Origin: Plantago major
Taxonomy: Eukaryota; Streptophyta; Magnoliopsida; Lamiales; Plantaginaceae
Direction: 5' to 3'
Assembly: GCA_026545765.1 (NCBI GenBank)
Contig: CM048840.1
Location: 6,421,765-6,485,764, forward strand
Length of the DNA: 64,000 nucleotides
The notes below the pieces were generated by a model that searched no databases, was not told the origin of the DNA, and saw only the letters and a program-made list of their open reading frames with translations. This document shows positions 19,622 through 32,108 of the stretch, piece after piece; within the stretch, counting starts at the first letter, position 1, and the number at the start of each line of letters is the position of its first letter. The position numbers and the translations under genes were made by a program.

Positions 19622-21710
19622 TCACTCGGATGATGAAGAAGACAAGACTTTGGCGAACACCGCAATGAACATTTAGCGGTTTCTCACTTGAAAAGGAAGT
19701 CGATTGCTCCTACAATATTCAAGAAACCGCCAAACGTCCACTCCCATGAATACATGAACAGTAAGCAATCTTCTACTCAACAAGGAGATGTCTTCACGTA
19801 ACAAGGAAGTAATTGCCTCCGTCCCTCCGAAATGAGAAAATTCACCGAGCTCATCACTCGAGAACAACTAGCATAGTCATTGCTCGGAAAGACACAGGAA
19901 TGATAAGGGACGATGATCGTCTTTAGTGAAAAAGCTTTCCAAAGGCAAGTTACACCTTTGAAAAGGATGCCATCCTAGGCCCATTGGCAGAGCTCACTGA
20001 TAAGGACAATGGACTTATCAAGCAAAATCAGGAGCTCAAAGCCGAACTTCAGAAGTTGGTCACTGCCTATAATTATTTACAAGGGCATTTTGACTCTCTC
20101 TCAGATTCCTTTATGAGACTGAGTCAACCAACAATGACTAAGGGGGAAAGAAAGTACAAATCTGGACCTCAAAGTCAGGGGGAATGGGAAGAAGGAGATG
20201 AAAACAAGAAGAAATCTGAGTCAAAGCGGCTCGGAAAGGAAGAAGAAAACTTCCCGACCACCACTCAAAATCAATGAACCTCCTCAAGCTTTGCAAACAA
20301 GCAGCTACTTCCGAAACCCATCAAGGAACCAAAATGATAACAAGGGCCATGGCACAGAAACCTCCAAGGAGTACCAAGGCTCCAAGGAGAAGACAAGTTA
20401 GAGGGATTGATGAATCTTCTGAAGAAGAAGAAGAAGGTCAAATCAAGTCCCAGGGCAATGAAGAAGGCTGTAAAACTCACACAAGATTCAATCTTGATGA
20501 TGATGATGAGGAATCTGATGAAGATGAAGCTCCTCTTCACAAAAAAAGGAAAATTGAAAGCCTAACTGAGCCCATAGCTGCAAAGCCCCTAGCAGCTAAA
20601 ACACCCTCTGGAATTACCAAGTCTATCCAGGGTGGTGGTTCTTCAAGCAACAACCCCAAAGAGAATTCAAGACAGAGAAGGAACAGACTGAGAGCTGAGC
20701 AAAGACAAAGTCAACTTCCACTCAGGCCAGAAGAATCCAAAATTGAGTATGTGAAGTATGACAATGATTCCTCTGTCTACAGGTGCATCAATCAAAAGAA
20801 TGGCTATTGGATTCTGGAACTTAAGCATCTATTGGTAAATTCAAGATTTCCAGAACCAATCCATAAACAACTCATGGCATGGAGAAAGAATAAACCTACC
20901 TTGATCAACACCAATCACATCAAAGCATGGTTGGATTTTGAAGTTGTCAAGAGAACTGAAGCCATGAAGAAGGACCTCTCTGATGATTGTCCATATGGAA
21001 AGCCAGATGATGTGCACAAAATTAATATCACAGAACAGCACAAGACCAAGACTCATTGTGGAACCTTATGAATCGTTCTATCCGATGTAAGATCAATACA
21101 AGGGTGACATCGATATTTGAAGATTATCTCTGAATACTTCAAGCTTTCGGATATCGTAATAGAGCATGCACGGAAGTGGGGAAAGTACCATGGGTCAAGC
21201 ATTTTGCCAAGAAAATCCTACCAAAACCTACAAAGAGGTCTGTGGATTTGCCAGAGACACGTAGATGCTCGTCGAATTCTTCTCTATGATTATTCTGATG
21301 ACATCAAAAGGTTTGGAGATAGGAAATTTGCAGACTGATCCATAGAAATACTGTTGAAGACTTGAAGATTGAAGACTTGAAGACTAGTCTATTAGGATGT
21401 TTACTTGGAGCTTGGTTACTCCTGTTGTCCTAATTTACTATGTAGTTTTTGTATTTTTGCTGACTGAGCTTAACTCTATCATGTATTGAAGTTATCTGTA
21501 ATCCTTATTTGTAACTTATCTGAAGAACTTACTCTCAGATAGTATTCTATAAAAGATAACTTGTCAGCAAAGATCACACCTTGTGATTTGGTTGATGTCT
21601 ACTTTCTGCACTTAATTATATGAATTTGAAGATCTTAAGAAAAGATTAAGTGGTGGATTATTTCCTCATCCAGATTTGTAATAGGTAAAGATAGTCATCG
21701 TTGACTGATC
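19622..21710 (+). pseudogene. Rest of the copia 3' coding region, broken, with terminal spacer
   Basis: Open islands include ITDKDNGLIKQNQELKAEL-like coiled coil at about 19984-20110 and a 265-residue frame at 20274-21071. The latter has a basic, acidic-patched start and a more ordered end (YVKYDNDSSVYRCINQKNGY, then WILELKHLLVNSRFPEPIHK). Purine tracts aagggggaaag (about 20140) and cagggggaatggg (about 20178) resemble extra polypurine tracts. From 21340 to 21710 the sequence is non-coding, AT-rich leader to the 3' LTR. Function unknown. Confidence 0.5.
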
Positions 21711-21725
21711 AAAAAGGGGGAAATT
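21711..21725 (+). other. Copia polypurine tract
   Basis: aaaaagggggaaatt lies directly before the 3' LTR start TGTTGG at 21726. This is the normal place and composition for the plus-strand primer. Confidence 0.75.
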
Positions 21726-23477
21726 TGTTGGGAAATTTCTTGTGAAATTTGTTGGGAAATTTCTTGAGAAATTTGTTAGGAATTTTGTTAGATATTTTGT
21801 AAAGAATATCTGTTTAGTTTTGATCAGCAACATGATGACTTATATTAGTCTCAGAAAGGTGATTAGTACTCTTGGTTCACTTGAACATTGTAAAAGAGGA
21901 AAACCACTAAGTATGATAGTCTAGCTAATCTTGTATAGGATGTTAGGTCTCAAAATGTAATTTTTATTTTATGAAGAGAAGACCAAGAAGAAGTCATCCA
22001 AGCAGAAAGCTCAACGACATGAAGAAGAAAAGAAAACAAGATTAAGATTATATCTTCATTGGATATCTTAGCGGATATCTTAAAGACACGTTTTTCAAAC
22101 AAACTATGTCACAAGAGATATCTCAGAAATAAGAGACATATAAGAAAAAACAAAAAAGTCCACCAGATATCTATTCTCAGATACCTTGAGCATTAACCAC
22201 ATTTCTGAAAAAGAAACATATTGCAAACAAAAGTTGTTTCAATAAATACGAGTGGTATCTGAAGAATATAGATAAGGATGTGCAAAGAATCAGACAACAC
22301 TAGTCTCTGATACAAAGCATAGTTCCGTTGACACTACAGGACAAAAAGTATAGTACAATGCATTTAATGCACGGACAGAGATGTCTGAATAAAACCAACG
22401 GCGACCGAGAAGAAGACAAACTCACATCTGATTATACACAGATATCGATAGTTCGAATTTGAGCCTAACGGATACTATTCAAACGGTACTCAAATACATC
22501 TATAAATATCAACACTTAGACAGCTTGAGAGAACACACAGAACACTGAACACCTTGAACTGCATACAAACGCTGAACGTCTTACTCTCTCAAAGCAACTT
22601 ACTTATCCTCAAAGCTTTCTGTTGCGACCAAAGCTTTTGACCTTGAGTAAACATTGAAGTTCTAAGTGTCCTGATCCTAAACAAGCAAAGGTATCTGTGA
22701 AGGAGTTGAATCAAAAGATTAACTATCTAAGATTCATTCTCTTGAACAGATATCATAAGACTTGGGTCAGTAAAATCGAACAAGATACCATACGCTGTAA
22801 AGTGTATTAAGTACCTTGATTCACGGAGCTATCTGATTAACTGAAAAGTTATTAAGACGCTCATCTGACAACTCAAACCAAAACCAACACCATAACTGGC
22901 GTGGAGTACAGGAAGTACTTAGTTTGAAAAATCAGGGAATAACTCCAAGGTTACCGGAGTATAGGAAGTACTTGATTTGGGAAACTAAGGAATAACTCCA
23001 AGGTTATTGAGTAAAGGAAGTACTTAGCTTGGGAAGCTAGGGAATAACTCAAAGGTTTCTGAGTATAGGAAGTACTTGGCTGTGAAAGCCGGGGAACAAC
23101 TCAGGGGGAACATTTGGTTGGGAACCAATTGTTAAGAATCTTAGAATATGATTATTGTAAGGAGATCTCAATTATCTGTTCTAGTGAATTCTTGGTCTCT
23201 GATAGACCGAAGTGGATTAGTTGGAGGATTACGCCACCTCCAGATACCACTATACTTGCTGTGTCATTTACCTTTCTGTATTTACATTTCAACAACACAC
23301 ACACACATATTAACTGTTTCTGCAATTATCTTTATTAAGTCTTCCGCACTCTGATTCTAAGTATCAGATATCCATTCAGATATCTGAGAAATAGTTGTTA
23401 TCGACAAAAGTTTTAAAAGACTATTCAACCCCCCCCCCTCCCCCTAGTCTTTTACTTTGCCGTTATCTGGACCAACA
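21726..23477 (+). repeat. Copia 3' LTR
   Basis: It runs from TGTTGGGAAATTTC to GGACCAACA and is very similar to the 5' LTR over its length, apart from small indels and a rewritten patch at about 22015-22110. It has the tandem ~60-bp block (about 22900-23110), a (AC)n run near 23295 and a poly-C tract at about 23428-23443. Its end is complete, unlike the 5' copy. Confidence 0.9.
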
Positions 23478-24167
23478 CATCACACACCAAAGCAATAGGT
23501 CAAGTGGCTACCTATGGCGGAGTGGTACAACTCCTGCCATCACAGCGCCATTAAGATGTCTCCCTTCCAGGCTCTTTATGGCTACACCCCTCCTCAACTG
23601 TCGCTTGGTCCATACCTCCAAGATCCACAAAACATAGCTCAAGGGTTAATTCAGAATCGTCAACAGATGCTGCAATTAATCAAAGAAAATATGGAATTGG
23701 CACATCAAAGAATGAAGCTTTACGAGGATACTCACCGATCTGAGAGGGCATTTGAAGTAGGTGACTGGGTTTTCCTCAAAATGCAGCCTTTCAAGGTTGG
23801 GAACACGTTACTGAAACGGAAGACCAAGCTCTCCCTCAAATATTTCGGGCCATTTCAAGTACTCGAACGCATCGGGCCGGTTGCTTATCGCCTGGATCTA
23901 GATCCCCAGACTAAGATGCACGACGTTTTTCACGTCTCACTCTTCACTCCCATTCCTAAGCTTCCAGATCTCACCAGCGATCCATTCCAGCTGCTATCTT
24001 GGACAGACGTACCATCAACGTTAGGAACCGCCCAGTTTCTGAGATCTTGGTTCACTGGCAGGGAATGCCCCAAGCTTCAGCTACTTGGGAAAATGAGGTG
24101 GCACTCCGCCGACAACATCCACACTGTCTTTTGTCTTGAGGACAGGAAAAATTTGAGATGGAGGTAT
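23478..24167 (+). pseudogene. Gypsy integrase C-terminus and chromodomain-like tail
   Basis: This resumes the integrase broken at 7566: after a stop it reads VKWLPMAEWYNSCHHSAIKM, SPFQALYGYTPPQL and then the GPFQVLERIGPVAYRLDLDP core. Near 24055-24150 a chromodomain-like segment is readable in a shifted frame (WQGMPQASATWENEVALRRQ). Chromodomains of this type bias chromovirus insertion in the family. Frameshifts near 24035 and after show that it is inactive. Confidence 0.8.
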
Positions 24168-24664
24168 TGTTATGTCCTATTATGTCTGAAAGTGCTAGAG
24201 GATTAATACGTTTTATCAAAACGTATTTGAGCCTAGTTACTGTTTTACTATTCAGTCATTTTTAGCAACTCTTTACTTTACCTCTAGATATTTTTAGCAA
24301 GAAACTAGTTTGTTGAGAGTTTGTTATAACCTGCTATATCCGGTTGAGGTTACCTGCTACTGTCAGTCATCATCTTCAGCTGCAACGTACCTACTAGTAC
24401 GGGAATCTACAGTTGGGAAATGCATGAGAGATTTGATAAGGTAATTCCTTGTTAATCTACGTATTCGTGCATCACACCAAGTACTATCTCTAATCCGTCC
24501 TTTCACTATTTTCAGGTGACTGACGGTGACTTCTCCGGTGATTATTATAGCCAGTACAATTGACAATTCGGTTATTATATACTTGATTGTAGTTCCGGTC
24601 TATTTATCAATCAGAAGTCTATTTATCCTACTTTACTTGCTATTATACATTTTGGGTCATAACA
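24168..24664 (+). repeat. Gypsy 3' LTR
   Basis: The 497-bp LTR starts TGTTATGTCC after the purine-rich stretch ttgagatggaggtat and ends gggtcataaca. Its last ~165 bp match 671-835. The duplication flanking the whole gypsy element cannot be verified because its left end is masked by another insertion. Confidence 0.8.
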
Positions 24665-25786
24665 AGACACTTGTCGTGAGAGGTTGCACTAGCTGCATTA
24701 TTGGTGAAGATTGGCACTTGGTAAGTTGCTATAGAACTAATGTTTCAATTGCTACTTAAAAACGTATAGAATTTATTGGGATGAACGGAATATGAAAACG
24801 TACGTAAATTGATGGAACGGAATTTGTACGTCAACAACAAATTTCCAAATTATGATTATATATAAGAATAATACTCCCAAGAAAATGTCAAAGTGTGAGG
24901 CCAGTCCACTACCTGATATGATGTTAGTCTCTGATCAGGAAGAGTTCCACGTAGAAAAAGGAAGAGACTCAAGAATGATTCCAAAACTCCAGATGAATGG
25001 CTCACATCTTCCGACCGCCTCATGACTTGGATATATACAATTATTAAATTATACATAAAAGCATAAAAGCATATTCTTTCTAATAATTAATTTCCTACTA
25101 TTGTATTTGTATGTTGTCTTGTTCCACCACGTACCTACTTGAGGAGCTGTTTGGTTGGCAAGTTCAATTCTGGTTCCTACTCACCTTTTTCGAAAATTTT
25201 GGATTTCGCCTCTCTAACTCTCGGAAAAACCTCATATATATAGGTAATATCACTCCCTATCACTTTGTTCTTTATTCTTCTTTTTGTTGTATACGAATGT
25301 ATGTGATCCCATATATATATAAGATCTGTTTTTGTTTGTAAGTTGTTATAACCGGATAAGTTCTGACAACATGATAGCATCAAATTAGATAGTCTCACAT
25401 TTCAATCTGTAACTTGGGACTAAGAATAAGTATGTAGGAGATAACAGCTTCTTCCTAAATTTTAAGAGAAAATCAAGTTGCACAAAATGTAAATTATATG
25501 GGATACGGTACTGGGAAGGATACTGACTTCAACAAGGCATCAAGATTGGGTCTCGAACGGAATGCCCCAAGAGAGGCTCCTCATGAACGATATACAGAGA
25601 CCTTTAAGACATGCACGCGTCCTGAGCTCACTCGATGGGAGCTACCCGTGGCGTTACAGTTGAGATGACGACTTACCATAAAGCCAGACTGCCATGTGAA
25701 GAACCCGTTGAGGGCTAGCTCATCACTCCCTTTCGAGGTATAGGCCTCAGAAAGGTTGTCCGCCAACCATGCGCCGATATCGTTAT
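24665..25786. other. Intergenic, no gene recognised
   Basis: I see no supported gene. Around 25500-25780 the sequence is unusually GC-rich for the region and may belong to an older repeat next to the TRIM element. Nothing else stands out. Confidence 0.5.
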
Positions 25787-26074
25787 TGGAGTATTAATAT
25801 AATTAAATGACTAAATTCCACACATCTCTACAAGTTCGAGCTTTTAGATGAGATGGAATTCTATCATGGTATCAGAGCCTCCGGCTCACGCCCACCTGGA
25901 TTCGAATCTCCACGGAGACAATCTCCGCCCCATATTAAATTTCCACTCGAATGACCTCCCCAAAGAGGTTGAAACCGGCCACGAGTGCGGGGGAGTATTG
26001 GAGTATTAATATAAATAACTAGATTACACACATCTCTACAAGTTCGAGTTTTTAGATGAGATGTAATTCTATCA
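25787..26074 (+). mobile_element. TRIM-like miniature LTR retrotransposon
   Basis: Two short LTRs (25787-25866, 80 bp; 25999-26074, 76 bp) start TGGAGTATTAATATA and end TTCTATCA. The primer-binding site TGGTATCAGAGCC (25867-25879) follows the first LTR exactly, and a G-rich tract (gagtgcgggggagtat) precedes the second. There is no coding capacity in the ~130-bp interior. This is the hallmark layout of a TRIM, which depends on other elements for mobility. No 5-bp duplication is visible (GTTAT left, ACCGC right). Confidence 0.85.
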
Positions 26075-29000
26075 ACCGCCAAACCTTTCCAGGACATAAA
26101 TATCCCTAGAACTTGAGGTTCAAATTTGAGTGTAAGCGTCCTGACGGCCCTCCACGCCAGTACAAAGGATGATGTCTCCTTATTTTGCCTATAAAAATAT
26201 CTATTTTAACTCATTTTTAAAGTATGCATTTGTAATTACTTTCAACCATATTACTTGAGTTGCTCCATGTTGTTTCTTGAATAATTGTTCACATTGGGCA
26301 TGCTACGTGTTACATACACAGTGCCAACTTAAGTTTCCTTAGTGTAGTGCATGTCTTACTCTTATCACATAGTGTTATCATGGAATATGTATTCATCGAT
26401 GAATATAATAGTTAGCCACATCCCATCCATTTCAATTTCCTTCACAGATTTGGAATCTACACGCGGCTAACCAAACAATACATCTTGACTCAGCCTTTTC
26501 AGGATGTACTCTGAAGTAAGTTTCTCCGGACTAGATGTCCAAAAGTCCAACCACAAAATAGTCAAGTTGCAATATATAGAAGAAGAAAACAAAGGCCACA
26601 CTAGTCATCCCGATTTAACTTTCTATAACAAACTAACTATAATCATGCAGTCAATATTCCACTAAAAATGTATCTTTAATTTTATGAGGTCGATTTGATA
26701 TAAATTATTCTTAACTTGCTAGGTTGCTTCGGAAATCATTTGATAAAATTATATTAAATAGTAGTATAATTGCATGATAAAAGTTCATTACATATTTTTT
26801 AATATAATTTAAAATTAATTTGTTGTCATAGTGTAATTAACTTGTTTTTTTTTTCGAAGCAAAAAGAGAGGAGCCAGGACTCGGGAGAACGAAAATATGA
26901 AAAGTTCAATTTTGAAAAAATGCAATGAGAGGCCAAGGAAACAGCTCTTGTGAGCTTGAGGAAGTTGAAAAGTCAAGTTAAAACAAGCACGACGCTTTCG
27001 GCAACTCCTTTTTTCTTTTTTTAGTAAACGCGACGTACGGTCCTTTTTCGTCTAAACAAAGATACTAATTGTGACATGTGCTCCTCAATAATACTCATAA
27101 TATTCTATAATTTCTTCCAGATGTATACTATTTGTGCGTCCATGTAGCTAAGCTTTACAGTACATATACTAAAAAAAATCCAGAAATGTGTAGTAGTATT
27201 TAGTACCATAGCATTTTTTGTTCCAAAGGAAAACGCATGGATGAAATATTTGTAAGTTTGGTGGAACTTTTTCTTTTCTTTTTAGCAAAGGAACATGTTT
27301 AAAATGTTACGAATTTACGGTACATGTGCTCGTATCAATACATGGAACTTGTTTAATGTACAATTTAAGATGTTTTTCTTATGCCTGAAATATATATATG
27401 CTAGAATTCAGAAGCCATTAAATATGAACGGTCACTTTATTATTTATAAAAAGTACTTCATCCATCCCGTTTTTCTTAGTATATAGGGAATACACAGATA
27501 TACAAAGCTTAGTCTCTACGCCATGATAAAAGTTGTGAGATATTTATGTTACTTAGTTTAAGCAATGATCCAAAAGTATTTGCTGGTGTGGACTAGTAGT
27601 TGATAACTAAGTCACGATATTTATAATTTATTCTTTACGTCATTATTATTTTATCCTATATGAAGGAGTCCAACTATGTACGCTGGTTAATTAGTTGATA
27701 GTTAGAGGTCCTGGTTGTTGGTTAGTGCCATTTGGAAGTTGAACCCATCAATTATTTATGCCATAATTGGGAGTTTAGCTAAACAGCTTATAGAAAGGAC
27801 CATGTAGTAATTTTTGGATATAATACGTGCCAATGCAAATGGCTTAATTACTTCATTAGCCGCCTAATGTATGATTATTATATAGTAATTGTGAACATAC
27901 TTTTACAACGTGGGCCGGAGGTGCATGTCTATGTCAATATCGGTGACAGCTTCATTAACCACAAAAATACTTCCCGTGATTACCCTACTTTGCTAACTTT
28001 TCTTTTTTGTCTTTCTTGACGAGTTGAGACGGATTTTTGTATTTCATGCTTCAAAATGACTTGAATATATAGTATTTGACTCCGAACCCAACTAATCTTA
28101 ATAATATTGCAGTATCCGAATTTTGACAACAATACATAATGTATATATACTCACATTTGTGTTGGTAGCATGGACCAAATGTTTATGTTAACGGGGGACT
28201 TGATAGATCACTGACATTAAGGTGAATTACTATGGTAGAATGGAAATTGGTTGCTTAGCTCGGTGTAGAGAGCTGGTAATTACGGTTGCCTTTTAAATTT
28301 CTTACCAAATCGAAACACAAGGAACTGGACTATAATAATCTAGTTTAAAAATTCTTTAGGTAGGGAGTGGTCGGGTCATTTCTTGAATTTCTTACCAAAC
28401 CAGAACTTGAGAAAGTGAACATGGGCTGATGGGCAATCTAGTTCTCCTTGCTTTTCAATTATACTACTAACAACTTTAAACCAATCAAATAATCTTTGAA
28501 AAAACAAATCCATAATTTTGTTCTTACACTACAAAGTCTATAATATCTTAACTCTATCTCAAAAAATTGTTTTATACCTCACATTTAACTCAATTATTAA
28601 TCATGAACTATATTTCTTTTCCATTTAACTATATACCAAACAATCACTCTAAATATCGACTTGAGATGCAACTTGCAACTCCTACTAACATCCAAAATCA
28701 AATTAGTTCTACATTCACTTATATAAATAATAAACAAAGATAAGTCGGTTTTCTCTTTGCGTGATGTAGTGAAACAATTTACGTGTGTTGTCTGATGCAA
28801 CGTAACGTATCTGCGTATAAGTACAATTATGGTATAACATCTAAAACATTGGAAGACACTATAACATGCAGCACGGTAGACGAAACCAGATAAGTCCAAC
28901 TCCAATCCATTTATATTTTAAAGGTGAGTTGCTATTCTAAGCTATCTAGAGCCACTCAAATCCTATATATGTGGATTAAAAGTATTTTATGTATTTTTTA

Positions 29001-29526
29001 GTTGATAAATATTAAATGGATGGGGGAGATTTACTATTTAACTTGCTTCGGTTACATATAATTAGTGTGGGGGAGTTTTAATTAGTGAATGAACGTAATT
29101 AATTAGTGATCAAACCACATTTCAATCAAGCGACAAGGTTTCTGTTACATGCATGACTATGTTTGAATGTGAGCTAGGCTGCTGAAAATTTGAATCAACC
29201 TGACTGTTACATTCCATTAAGTGCAATGATGTGCATTTTATATGGCCGATTATTATGCAGTCTAATCTAAAATTAATTTAAAAAATCAAATCACATTGAA
29301 GTCCATTAATCATTAGAAAGGGGTTACGTTTACGATCTTTGTCACCAATCTCCCTATAAATTCGGCCACAGAAGTTCTTGGTTACACAGAAGGGTTACAC
29401 ATTTGTATAGAGCCATTGAAGTTCACTAGCTACTCCAATGCTCAAGCTTGTGTTGTGATTCAAATTATAGTAGTATGTAATAAATGCATTCATATCTTGG
29501 AATTTGAATATGAAAACACAATAGTA
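26075..29526. other. Intergenic, AT-rich, no gene recognised
   Basis: No exon chain or homologous domain is visible on either strand. A short stretch at about 27460-27490 (acttcatccatcccgttttt) resembles a degraded Stowaway-type end without a partner. Otherwise this is plain AT-rich intergenic DNA. Confidence 0.5.
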
Positions 29527-29766
29527 CTCCCTCCGTCCCAGTTTGATCTCTCCGCGGACCCGGACACAAGTTTTAAGAGAAAATAAATAAAGTAGGAGAG
29601 ATGGTGATAAAATAGGAAAGAGGGTGAATAAAGTATGATAAATAGTGAATAAAGTATGAGAGATAGTGCATAAAGTAGGAGAGAGATTTTTTATTTAAGA
29701 GATGGTAAGATGAAGTTGGGACATACCAAAACGGAATGCGAGAAGATGAAACTGAGACGGAGGTAG
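29527..29766. mobile_element. Stowaway-like MITE (240 bp)
   Basis: The left end CTCCCTCCGTCCCAGTTT and right end AAACTGAGACGGAGGTAG are imperfect inverted repeats, flanked by TA on both sides (29525-29526 and 29767-29768). The interior has repeated 'aataaagta' motifs and no gene. Size, ends and TA duplication fit Tc1/mariner-type Stowaway elements. Confidence 0.85.
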
Positions 29767-32108
29767 TATCTACTCTTTTTTTTTTTTTTTTTTTTGAGTA
29801 ACAGGTAGTATCTACTTTGTTTGATCAGTTGTGATTTTTTCTTTCTTTATTTTCTATTTGAAATATGATAATAATGTAATGAATTTTTTTGTGATACTAA
29901 ATTATATTGTTGTCTTATAATTCTTGATTAAAAAAAAAACATAGTACATGTATTAGTTTCTCCTCCAAAACAGAAAGTGGCCATCATCAGTCCTCTGACG
30001 ATTCATTATCAAGAAGGACAAGTGCAATGTTGGTAGATGGATTTTCACGTTTGCAAGTCTAAATGGAATCAAGAATACACATTTTTTTGTAGCCACTGGA
30101 GCTTTGTATACCCAACTTCGTCATATACTGTAAGAATTTATTGATGCTAATGTTTGTCATATCATGAGGAAGGGTCTTGCTCATGAGTTGTGTCATAATT
30201 TCACTATTAATTCTTTTGGCTTTGGTGTACTGTGTAATGTCTTTGGATTTTACATAAACTATATAGGTTATTTAGCTTCGATGCAACTTTGGTTTTGCCT
30301 TTGAGAATCCGTTTTATGGTTAGATGGTTTATGGTTAGGAATTTTGGGTAGTCTGTTTGATCGGTTTTATTAAATATACCTGTTGTTCTACGTACAGAGT
30401 TTTGCTCTCGGCTATTATTTGTAACCTTGGTGGAGTGAATGAATGATGTAATTTATTTATCTACAAAAGGAAGGCGTTTATCTGAGGAGACATACTCTTA
30501 CTACACAAAGTTTTGGAAGGGGCATGCATTAGCAAGGTCCTTACTGGTATTCTTGAGTATATGTATATACTATTTTAACTTTTAAACAATATCAATAATG
30601 TATAATGAGTGAATTAATTGTTTATGTCATTTTATGCCTATTTATACTACCATGATCTTAATTAAAACCTTTAATTTTTCTCGCTATAACTACAATTTTT
30701 ATCGGTTTATTTTGGGTCACCTATAAACGATCCGTCATGAAACCAACAACAATGACTAATAAAATGTATATTGAAGTTGTCAATAATCTAATTAGGTGGA
30801 AGTTATGCAGCAAAACGTAATGCAATAAGTCACAACACAAACTAAACGTAAAATTCTTACATAGACTCGTCTATAAGGAAGTTGTAGACTATGTGGATGA
30901 GAATCGCCCCAAGTAAACCGGATTGTTCATTCTACATCGCCAATAACGAATCTTTTACATCACCATCTAGGGTAATTATTTTATTGATAACTTATATAGT
31001 GCATACTTAAGTAAATTGTTGTTTTTCATAAATAAAAAATACATTTTTGTTTAACAATATAAGAGATTAGTTTAAAAACATCAATTTTTTTTATAACATC
31101 ACCCTAGCTGTTAATTTATTTTTAAGTTAAATATAGACAGTCTCCCACAAAAATATGAAATCATTAATACTCACTCCACCCCTCCACAACATCATGCATT
31201 TCTCATATTTAAGCGTACCAGATAACATGTCTAAAAAAGAAGGTACTCATATCTAAAAAAATAATTAAAAATCTTACATTTACACAAAAATTGCACATTT
31301 TACCATATTTTATGTTTTATAATTTATTTATTTTTTTGACATAAAACTACGGTCCAACCATAATGTATTACTACGTAGGTTATTATGGACGGAGGCACTG
31401 CAGTATTCTATTATTGGAGATACCCATGACTTGATTATGAGGACATTAATCTTCCTTTTTTTTCTTTTTCTTTTTTTTCGATGGTATTTGCTGCATGCGA
31501 CTAATTCAACTGAGCACTCTTAGACCCTTTTTTAGTGGGTAATAAGTTTGAAGAATAAATAATTTTGGGGTTTGTTTGTGAGTGTTAAAAATATTTTTGG
31601 GTTTTATTTTGCAATAAGTGAGAATTAATGAATTATAGAATTATAAATAAAAGTTAAAATGGGTGAAAACGTTGACTTTTGGGTCTATCTGTAATTACAA
31701 ATTTTTGCGAATGTAAAAAAATGGGTGCTTCTGTCATTGTTTGAATATAAGGGAATAAATTGACAAGAGGACAACTTGTAGGAGTGATATATATAATTTT
31801 CCCAATAATTTTTCCGGTATAATGCAAGATTAATATGTGATCAAAATCAACCTCGAAAATTATTTAAAAGTCAAGCATGACATTTGCTTGGGAAGAAGGG
31901 AGTAATATTTATGTATATACTCTTTGGATGTGCGAGTAATGTGTACTTTGTCCATCCCACTATTATTATTGCACTGTCATTTACACTTTTTATGTAAAGT
32001 TGAACTTAATTTCACTTCCATTCGATATCGCATTATAGAGGTAAAGATGATAGCTAGAAAGAATGTCGCACATAAGGTATTCAACCTTGCATGGTTTTGT
32101 AGGTTATA
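29767..32108. other. Intergenic, no gene recognised
   Basis: It contains a T-run (29777-29797) and AT-rich DNA. At about 30080-30440 there is a slightly more gene-like stretch with scattered stops; I cannot assign it. No RNA gene seen. Confidence 0.45.

Larger units (their letters stand above)
7611..23477 (+). mobile_element. Ty1-copia retrotransposon, Sirevirus-like, 15.9 kb
   Basis: Long LTRs (7611-9356 and 21726-23477) flank gag, a coiled-coil extension, protease, integrase, reverse transcriptase and RNase H in copia order, then an unusual ~6-kb downstream coding region. A purine tract aaaaaggggg sits at 21711-21720, just before the 3' LTR. The large LTRs, long gag tail and extra 3' region fit the Sirevirus group by general layout (inference). 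The element sits inside the gypsy integrase, whose frame continues at 23478. No clean 5-bp duplication is visible (ATACA left, CATCA right). Many short lesions break the frames although the LTRs remain very alike. Confidence 0.85.
671..24664 (+). mobile_element. Ty3-gypsy (chromovirus-like) retrotransposon, heavily interrupted
   Basis: Gag, protease, reverse transcriptase, RNase H, integrase and a chromodomain-like tail appear in gypsy order, split by insertions at 995-2337, 3224-4854 and 7611-23477. A partial 5' LTR (671-835) matches the end of the 3' LTR (24168-24664). The primer-binding site at 838-850 (TGGTATTCAAAGC) resembles the initiator-Met site. The coding frame picks up on the far side of each insertion, with only short lesions of its own. 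In-frame stops and frameshifts show that the element is dead. The integrase-chromodomain order suggests a chromovirus; the exact lineage cannot be fixed by eye. Confidence 0.85.

Noticed and set aside
30080..30440. Possible LINE 3' remnant
   Set aside because: Composition is slightly gene-like but no reverse transcriptase or RNase H motif, poly-A tail or target duplication can be shown.
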